Positions 56,978 to 64,000 of a stretch of 64,000 bases of DNA are shown in pieces. The translations under genes were made by a program, and so were the position numbers. Every line of letters starts with the position of its first letter. Within the stretch, counting starts at the first letter, position 1. Under the pieces are notes generated by a model. The model did no database searches, had not been told where the DNA came from, and saw nothing but the letters and a program-made list of their open reading frames with translations. Source of the stretch: Macrobrachium rosenbergii (taxonomy: Eukaryota > Arthropoda > Malacostraca > Decapoda > Palaemonidae); NCBI RefSeq assembly GCF_040412425.1, contig NC_089743.1, forward strand, positions 90,892,403-90,956,402, read 5' to 3'.

Positions 56978-59900
56978 GTGAGTTCTTCCTTATTTAGGGA
57001 ATGTTAAAATGCCATTTAATAGATGCTGAAAGGTTTAAAGAGCTGTTTAAATGTGTGCCAAAGTTTCACGACGAGGCTTCGTTGGTAATGGCTATCCGTC
57101 GCCCCATTCAAGTTTACTAATTTATTATAAGATTATTCGATCTCGGCTCTTTAGATTTTTCGTAGGGTTGTGGTTTGTTGGTTTGTTTGGGCATGCTTTA
57201 CAAGGTAGGGTGGGTATAGATTTTACTATTCCATTTTTTGGAAGTTTTGCGGCTAATATTCTCGTGCGAGGTTCCGGTCTGATCTTACGGTGCCCAAGCT
57301 GTTTTATGTAAGTGGGTATTCTGGTCTTCTGGGTAGTACCCTTCAGGGTTGCCCAAGCCCCTTTATTTAAGTGGGTATTTTGGTCTTCCGGGCAGCTCCC
57401 TTCTGGGTTGCCCAAGCTGTTTTATTTAAGTGGGTATTCTGGTCTTCCGGGCAGCTCCCTTCTGGGTTGCCCAAGCTATTTTATTTAAGTGGGTATTCGG
57501 GTCCTCTGGGTACTTTGCAGAACGACGGGACAACCTCCCAGCGGAAGCTAAGTTCATCGTCTCCGATGTTTAGTGTAAATTAGGTCGGTCCAGGGGGAGT
57601 GAAGCCCCCCTCCCCCGCCTAGGTCAGGGCACGGTGCCCGAAGTGAGGTTAGGTAGGTAAGTTCTGGTCAGGTCAGGACCTGGCATTCTAGGGAAGGGTA
57701 GGTTTGTTTTTACGCCCGCGGAACTTGTTCCATCATTCTACGCTAACCCTCTTCGTTATGCCATGTCAGTTTTAGGGTCCAGCTCGAAAAATAAAACGAC
57801 GGAACCACGGAAAACCTCGTAAGTAAGCGACGTACGGGAAGGAAGCTCAAGAGAGAGAAAGAGTCGCCAGCTTGGAACCACCACGGTCGACGTCATCGCG
57901 TCGGATCCAACAGGCCTCATTTCTAGGTGGTCTTGGTTAGAGTTACCTTAGACATAATAAGCATTTCCCATTTCAGCGAAAATATGGCCTAACCTAACCT
58001 GGATACTGTCTCCTAACCTGGCTTGGGGGGGTGGCTTTGCTCCCCCTGGTCCCCCACAAAGTAATTTGTGACCCCTTACTCTGCATTCTACCACAGGGGT
58101 AGGTGTAGAATGAAACGAGGCCTGTTGGACCTGACGTGATGACGTCGACCCTGGCGGTCCCAAGCTGGCGACTCTTCCTCTCTCGAGCTTCCTTCCCGCA
58201 CGTCACTTACGTACGAGGTTTTCTCGTGGTTCCGTTGTTTTATTTTTGAGCTGGACCATAAAACTGACATGGCATAATGAAGTAGCGCGCCATGGATGTA
58301 TCTTGTCCATTTTATTGGACGAACTTACTATGGCAAGTAGATAAGCTCAACAATAACTTCACTGCAACAGGTATTTTTTTGACTCAAGATGCCATTAGGA
58401 TAACTTTCGACTGCAATATGAAGTCTGCATTTGTCACACTGGAACCAGCTCTACGCCAGGTCGGGAGCACAAACAAGCGTACAAAATGACTCAAATTGTC
58501 TGATGTACGTTAAGAATAAATGTAAATCATTACTACCCAATGACAAAACAGTGATAATGACGGTGGCTGAAACTCACTTGAAACCATATTTTGATTATGA
58601 AGGTGGTTTGTGGGTCACATAGTGAGAAGAACTAGAACATCTCTCTCTCACTGGTGAAATCAATGGAAGGAGGCTGAGAGGAAGACCTAGACAAAAATAT
58701 ATGGATGGATTGGTGAGAATGACTGGAGGAAGAATGTCTGCAGCTCAGTTGCTGCAGAGAGCCGGAAATTGAGAGGAGTGGCGAGCCATGATTGCCGACG
58801 TCCTTGGGGATATGGCATCTGGATGATGATGATGATGATTATCAGTTCAGCCTTTGACAGTAGTGAAGCTGCAACAATTGCATTTGTTTTTATGTTGAAC
58901 AGCATAAAGGCCAGATTCAAAGGAGTTGTACATATCATTTCCACTAAAAGCATGAAAGCTGATGTTCTGCACTGCACATTGAAGAAAGCAATTATAGGCT
59001 TGGAAAAAATGTTTCACCTTGTTTTGTGTTGTAATACCATGACACTATCATGTATCCACACCCATTTCAGAGTAACAGACCCCTTTTTATTCGCGTATGA
59101 CTCAGTACATGTGTTGAAATGTATCAGGAATAATTGGCTTGGCCAGAAGGATATTAATAAAACAACGAAGTTCCCTCCTTTGATGGAAATCATATAGAAA
59201 ATGAAATCATTTGCACCATTCAGCTCTTTGCAAAAACTTTATAAGATAGAAGATGGTTTACTCTTGAAACATTCATATAAACTGTCATTGAAAGCATTAT
59301 CCCCCTCCACCTTTTAGAAACAAAATGTTCATTTAGTTTTACAAATATTCAATAAGTATCTCATTCAAGCTTTATTACCTCTTGGATAAAATCACTGTGT
59401 GCCCTTTTATTCAGAAGTTGCAGAATATGTCAAAATTTTTACATTTGGTGGACAGTCATGAATGTTAAGTCCCCATATAAAGGTCAAAGGTTAAATAATA
59501 AATATGCTACTCCAGTAAGTAATGAAGGTCATAGTTTAGGAAAAAAAGGCAAAATTGATAATATGGCCTTCTGCTAATATTTTATTGAGTAATTATTATT
59601 CCCAAGAAAATAACTATATTGTAGCCAACAAAAACATGACTAAAAGGATAAAGTTAGAAACTTTATCAAATAATGGCTGTATGCAAAAGGTAATCATTAA
59701 TTCATTCACATATAGTAGAATAAACGATCTTTTTTATGGTGTATGTAAACCAGTGCACTGCCGTCAGTAATTTGACGTTAACATTATTTATGTATAAATA
59801 TTTTTTAATATAATGATAAACATGTTTGTGCCAAAGTATGTACTGTATTGTACCTGTAAGTAAATTGTTTTGGTTCAGTATTTCATATTAATCATAACCT

Positions 59901-61623
59901 GTGCATCGAGTCTGTATATTCGGCGTACACAAATTAGTGTAAATTAACTGAATACTTTAACTGGCAAACAACAAATGGTTTATTTTAGTGACGTTTTGTT
60001 CACATTCCTTTTGTCTGACAGCGTAGTCCGTGCTAGCCACTCAACTACCCCTGTCTACGTCACAGTACATCGAACAGACTTCTCTTTCGGTGGTCTCGCT
60101 CTAACCCCCTACTCTTCATTTGCTCCGAAATGTAAAGCCTCTGGGAATCATCATGTGTTTTCCATCATTGATAAAAATTCTACATCTGATCATAGCATTA
60201 TTTAAATATCACTTAGGTCTATTTCTCATTTTTTGTAACAGGAAACGTACTGACGACAAAGAGAATGTCAAAGATGGCAAGTGCACTAGGTGGAGCCTCA
60301 ACGTAGGGGACGTTGATTCGGATCCCCCCCTCTTGGCAGACATGGGACTCTCAATCCTTCAGGATGAGGAGACCACAGGAGCCCCTACGCCAACTCCTCC
60401 CGCAACTGAAAACTGTTTGAGTAACCCTCCCCCATCCCCAAAGGTAAATGAGCTGTACTTATTTCATCCAGTGTGTCACACGTGATTTGATTTTGTATGG
60501 GAGGTCACATAAAAATTATACAGATTTATGCTTCTTGCTTATTAGGCTTTATTTGATATTTGTGCCAAATTTATTAGCTAGAAATAAGAAACCTTAATTT
60601 GTTATGGTTAGCAAAGGAATTTCAGTGAATGGGAAATTCTGTTACTTGAGGTGATTATAACTGTGGTCAAGAGCTTTATGCAATGATGTAAAATTGTCTC
60701 AAAATATGGGTCATAAAGATACAAATTGAAGGGAAATATTATAAAAAAACCCAGGACAGTCAATTTTAATGCTCAGGCTAGTGTGGAATAATAGTACAGT
60801 ATACCGTAGGTGCACCAAAATAAGAGATTACAAGTCTGAGGTTAGACTGATATTAACTCTGTATAGCTTATGAATGTTAGACTGATGTTATTAACTTATG
60901 AATGTTAGACAACTCAGTTTTTATGGGTAACGTGATAGCATTTAAATAAAAATAGGTTGTGAAAGAAGTTAGGAATAAAGGGGTTTTCGAAAGTAAACAA
61001 AATGAAGAATAAAGAAGTAACTGTTGGGAATAAAGGGGTTTTTGAAAGTAACCAAAATGAAGAATAAAGAAGTAACTGTAGGGGGAACCAATTGATCAGT
61101 ATGTAAGGCTGTCCAAGTGGAAATGGATGGGACGAAACTGGTGCGGAAAGTATTGAAGGAAGCTGTAAAGAGACACTGTTTAGAGCAGTGAAGAGTGAAA
61201 TAAAGCAATGTCGGAATGGTCAGTGGAACTGTCAACATCTTGAGTGGGAGAGAAGGGTCCAATGCAACTGCCTCCATCTGCATCCATAGATCTTGCTTAG
61301 GGATGTATGTTTGAGGCCTCTGTGCGATGGGCATTGGTAGGCGAGAGGGTTAGTAATCTCGTACTCTTTCTAAGGTGACCAGGTTGCATATGCATCATGA
61401 GCATTGATAACTGATGAAGCCATTCATTTGAAATATACTCTATTCGACTAATGTATTTTCTCCTTGCTTGGAAAGTTTCACAATTCAATCTTACTGTTTT
61501 CCCAGGTTCTCCAGCCTTGCAATCAAAACATCCCTAGTACTGGGCCATTCTTTAATGAGGATTCTATGAATGAGGAATTCATGGTATACAAGAGGAGGAG
61601 GCTGGATACCATAGCTGGTGATG
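56955..61623 (+). CDS. Unidentified KEN-box protein, 5' part (3 exons, runs on)
   Basis: Exons are 56955-56977, 60242-60443 and 61506-61623; phases join correctly and give 114 residues before the next donor. The start is ATG in GACTATGG. The protein is polar and probably disordered: a basic N-terminus with a KEN box at residues 14-16 (TDDKENV), an acidic/hydrophobic patch (PLLADMGLSILQDEE, 37-51), a Pro/Thr-rich stretch with SPK at 73-75 (CDK-type site), and KRRRLD at 104-109 (RxxL D-box-like or basic nuclear signal). KEN and RxxL are degrons read by APC/C, and E2F-like sites lie upstream. Both hint at a cell-cycle protein. SILQDEE faintly recalls a motif in CDCA3-type proteins, not enough to name it. 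Exon 4 is not visible; a DIRS copy begins at about 62060 in what is probably intron 3. Confidence 0.7.
57292..57527. repeat. 59 bp minisatellite, four units
   Basis: Units begin GCCCAAGC at 57292, 57351, 57410 and 57469 and contain TTTAAGTGGGTATTCTGGTC. It lies in intron 1 of the KEN-box gene. Confidence 0.95.
57741..58287. mobile_element. 547 bp foldback element
   Basis: The left arm (57741-57935) and right arm (58089-58287) are inverted copies over about 190 bases: TTATGCCATGTCAGTTTTA, AAACCTCGTA, GAAGGAAGCTC, GTCGCCAGCTTGG, CCAACAGGCCTC. The GC-rich arms enclose a 150 base loop. No ORF. Foldback/MITE type, in intron 1 of the KEN-box gene. Confidence 0.85.
58500..59765 (+). pseudogene. P-element (THAP9-type) transposase relic
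   Basis: In order: KSLLPNDKTVIMTVAETHLK then PYFDYEGG; after an inserted non-LTR piece, SAFDSSEAATIAFVFMLNSI, then PFLFAYDSVHVLKCIRNNWL, LYKIEDGLLLKHSYKLSLKA and FYSEVAEYVKIFTF. DEIHLKPYFDY...G, AT.AFVFM..S and DSVH..K.IRNNW are hallmarks of P-type transposases. Several stops; the N-terminal THAP zinc finger is not visible. Confidence 0.8.
58609..58840 (+). mobile_element. Non-LTR retrotransposon 3' end inside P relic
   Basis: It reads GHIVRRTRTSLS, then GRRLRGRPRQKYMDGL, AAQLLQRAGN and EEWRAMIADVLGDMAS before stop: the ...GRRGRGRP...W...DR..WR.MI... end of an RTE/jockey-like ORF. It ends in (GAT)n at 58822-58839, typical of such 3' tails. Confidence 0.85.
59766..60241. other. Intron 1 of KEN-box gene, end
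   Basis: Nothing recognised. Confidence 0.5.
60242..60443 (+). CDS. KEN-box gene exon 2
   Basis: The acceptor is TTTGTAACAG and the donor AAG/GTAAAT. The base use is clearly GC-richer than the flanking DNA, as expected of a coding exon. It encodes KRTDDKENV onward to NPPPSPK. Confidence 0.75.
60444..61505. other. Intron 2 of KEN-box gene
   Basis: Contains a 55 bp tandem duplication at 60972-61080 (unit GGAATAAAGGGGTTTTCGAA...). Otherwise nothing recognised. Confidence 0.6.
61506..61623 (+). CDS. KEN-box gene exon 3
   Basis: The acceptor is TGTTTTCCCAG and the donor ATG/GTAAGT. It encodes VLQPCNQNIPSTGPFF to YKRRRLDTIAGD, ending one base into a codon. Confidence 0.73.
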
Positions 61624-62062
61624 GTAAGTTTCATAGGTATTATTGGACATTCAGTAAAAAGTTTAGTTCCCGAAGATTTGTTTGAGCCAAGTATGTTTTT
61701 GTCATAACCTGAACTTTGTTCGAGACCTTCATCACTAAACATGCTATAGTTTCATTAGCAAGTGATTTGCGTCATTTACCTGGCTTTCTTAAAGCAGAGT
61801 GGAGTAATGCAGTTCAGTATTAGGAAAAACACTTGTCTTTTAGCAGTATGGAATTTAAAAATTCCTTTTTATGGCTTTTGTTGATTATGAGAAGGCATTC
61901 TACAGTGCCTGTAACCAGTATTATGGAAGGTGTTTTTTTGCTCTGGTACTGTATTCTTAGTAAATAGGTAAAAGCAATTGAAACTATCCATGAACGTAAC
62001 AGATGCAAAGTTAATGTATGAGTCTTATCAAGCAAATTTGATGTAAATATTAGGGTGCTACA
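61624..62062. other. Intron 3 of KEN-box gene, visible part
   Basis: No further exon with matching phase was found before the DIRS copy. Confidence 0.45.
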
Positions 62063-62509
62063 TTGGGATGTTATGTCGCTTATAACCACTTAACTGCGAA
62101 TATGTGGGCCGTATGGTTGCTGAAGAGTAGGGACTCTGCTCTTGCTAGGGTGTCTAGATACATCAACCCACAGTCCATGCTAGCATTAAGGAATGGGCCT
62201 TTATTGGAATCATCTTCCCTTTTTCCAAAGGACCAGGTTCAAGTTGCAGTTGATTGAAGGAGAGCTGACAACAAAGTCCGCCTGGTTCTGCAAGCAGTCT
62301 CAGAATTGTTATGGTCTGCTCGTCCCAGTGTAGCTAGACGAAGACAGCAGGTTTCGCAGAGAAAGTCACAGACTAAGACGGGTCCTTGTAGGGACCAGCA
62401 ATCATCTCCTAAGATTACTAAGACCTCTTCTCAGCAATACCCCTTTCAGCCGCATCCTCCTAGAGGCGGAAGGGGAGGCAGGGGCAGAGCTAGAGGGGGG
62501 AAACACTAG
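62063..62509 (+). pseudogene. DIRS gag-like C-terminal part
   Basis: Frame 62063-62257 (NHLTANMWAVWLLKSRDSAL, FPKDQVQVAVD) is followed in another frame by RRQQVSQRKSQTKTG and GGRGGRGRARGGKH-stop at 62509. The Arg/Gly-rich basic tail suits nucleic-acid binding. Confidence 0.55.
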
Positions 62510-62624
62510 AGAAGGTGCCCCTCCCTATCCGCTGCCTTTGGTTGGGGGGGGGGGCTGGCTGGTGAACTGTTGGGCAATTTGGCAACAGCTAGGAGCGGAA
62601 GGTTGGGTAGTAGATGTTCTTTAG

Positions 62625-63240
62625 GTGGGATATCTACTCCCTTTCAAGTTCCATCCTCCTCTCACAGATCGTCCTTTCTGTCAGAGGACGTACCTTCCAG
62701 GCTCGCCAAAGGATCTGGCTCTACAGAACAAGGTGAAGGAGATGATGGAGAAGGGAGCTGTGGAAGTAGTGAAGGATTGCAAGTGTTTCTACAGTCAAGT
62801 TTTCCTGGTAGAGAAGGCTTCAGGTGCCTAGAGACCAGTTATAGATCTATCAACTCAGAATCTTTTCATCAAGAAGACTCGTTTCAAGATGGAAACTCCC
62901 TGTACGGTTCTAGCTGCCACCAGACAGAACAATTTTATGTTGACAATAGACCTGAAGGATGCTTACTTCCAGATCCCAACTCACCTGTCATCTCACAAGA
63001 TCCTTTGCTTCGTTCTGAGGGAGACGGTTTAACAATTCAAAGCTCTGTGCCTTGGCCTCTCGACTGCCCCTTAGGTGTTCACAAGGGCGTTCACTCTGGT
63101 TTTGATTTGGGCTCATTCTCAAGGGATTCACATCCTCAGATATCTCAATGACTGGCTGGTCCTAGCAAGGTCTCGAGTGAAATTGTCTTAACCTGGGGAT
63201 AGTGATAAATATGGAGAAATCAAATCTTGTCCCCAGCCAA
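62625..63240 (+). pseudogene. DIRS reverse transcriptase with altered active site
   Basis: GYLLPFKFHPPLTDRPF, VKEMMEKGAVEVVKDC, FLVEKASGA-stop-RPVIDLSTQNLFIKK, MLTIDLKDAYFQIPTHL (motif A), ALCLGLSTAP-stop-VFT (motif B) and RYLNDWLV (motif C). Motif C reads YLND instead of YLDD because of AAT at 63147-63149. At least three stops. Confidence 0.82.
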
Positions 63241-64000
63241 AGAACTCTTTACCGGGGTCTCACGGCCGACTTCACCTCTGCTCTTTACAGTGGAGGACAG
63301 TTTTGGTTTGAGAGTCCCCATTCTCCTGTGTCCCCAGAGGTGGTGAGACAACTTGGCATGGTGGAAAAGTGACCAAGGGACACTTCATGCTCCTCTTTCA
63401 GAGATCCTTCTCTTCTTATTGAAAGGGTGGGGAGAAACAATCTTCTGACTTATTTTGCCTGGAAGAAAAACATCTTCACATCAATGTCCTGGGCCAGCCC
63501 CCTAGCAGGACATTCCATGGTTGTGAGAGAAACGCCATGGTGGTGGCTTCCATCGCGGGGGGGGAGGGCTAGGCCGCCTTCACGATTTGACAGTCCATTA
63601 CATCAGTGGGCAATAAACCGCCTCGGTGGTTCTTTGGTACATTCCTGGCAAAAGGAACGTAGTGGCAGACAAATTGAGTTATCAGAACCAAGTCTTGGGA
63701 ACAGAGTGGTCCTTGCGCCAAGAAGTGACGGAAAGGCTGTTTCTCCTATGGGGGATGCCAATGGTGGATCTGTTCACCACCTGTTTCAACATCCGTGGGG
63801 CAACCTGGATGTTTACAACTTTCCACCCTTTTGCCTGATTCATCAGGTGATCAACAGGCTAATACTTGGCATTGGAGGAGACACAAGAAGGAGGCCTGGA
63901 TGGCAACCTGCTACAAGAAAGCTAAATCTTTGTGTCAAGTTCTCTCAGGAATGATCCCAATGTGTGAGCTTGCTTGTGGCAGGTAGCCCATTCATTCATC

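Larger units (their letters stand above)
62063..64000 (+). mobile_element. DIRS-type retrotransposon B4 (gag end, RT, RNase H part), runs off window
   Basis: Gag end frames, RT and a decayed RNase H region (VIPGKRNVVADKLSYQ at about 63640, then VDLFTTCFN) in the order of B3b. The recombinase should lie past base 64000. It differs enough from B1-B3 to be another subfamily. Stops throughout. Confidence 0.78.

Overview
This is a window of animal nuclear DNA, AT-rich and dense in introns and repeats. The host genes have spliced arthropod structures. The repeats (DIRS-type tyrosine-recombinase retrotransposons, a tRNA-derived SINE, a widely dispersed ~300 bp repeat, pogo/Tigger and P-type transposase relics, several non-LTR tails) point to a crustacean, most likely a decapod. 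There are no bacterial-style operons or CRISPR arrays. Calls rest on reading the sequence and on memory of protein families; no search was run.

Three host genes are supported. (1) The 3' half of a TMEM62-like membrane protein gene lies on the + strand: seven exons from 4964 to 28385 whose splice phases join into one 276-residue frame. Its metallophosphoesterase half should lie upstream of base 1. (2) POLR2J/RPB11, an RNA polymerase II subunit, is complete in three exons on the - strand (19291 to 15436). It lies wholly inside TMEM62 intron 4, so it is a nested antisense gene. (3) The 5' end of an unidentified gene lies on the + strand (56955 to 61623 and onward). It has a KEN box and an RxxL motif, and its promoter has E2F-like sites, which suggests a cell-cycle-regulated protein.

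Most of the rest is mobile DNA. DIRS-type family B occurs at 1740-4738 (+), 35073-36984 (-, internally deleted, with both inverted ends), 46237-46595 (-, end fragment) and 47024 to about 51950 (-, the most complete). A further DIRS-type copy (62063-64000, +) runs off the window. Family B shows the DIRS layout: inverted terminal repeats, an internal complementary region made of the joined ends, RT, RNase H and a tyrosine recombinase. Every copy is broken. The 47-52 kb copy has been hit by a tRNA-SINE with a 15 bp target duplication, by a TA-flanked 343 bp MITE and by an inverted duplication. A second repeat family (A), with ends reading GGTAGTCGCTGTTGAGTCC, occurs at about 745-1697, 7445-7556, 25360-26457 and 46596-47027.

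Layout: 1-4.9 kb unassigned sequence, family A and DIRS B1; 4.9-28.4 kb TMEM62 exons with nested RPB11, non-LTR fragments, a family A copy with gag-like remnants, and minisatellites; 28.4-46 kb gene-poor sequence with a gag remnant, a Tigger relic, the short DIRS B2, a 1 kb TA-flanked TIR element and a non-LTR tail; 46-52 kb nested family A and B elements; 52-55 kb diverged ~1 kb tandem units, one of them CpG-decayed; 56.8-61.6 kb the KEN-box gene, whose intron 1 holds a minisatellite, a foldback element and a P-type relic split by a non-LTR element; 62-64 kb the last DIRS copy.
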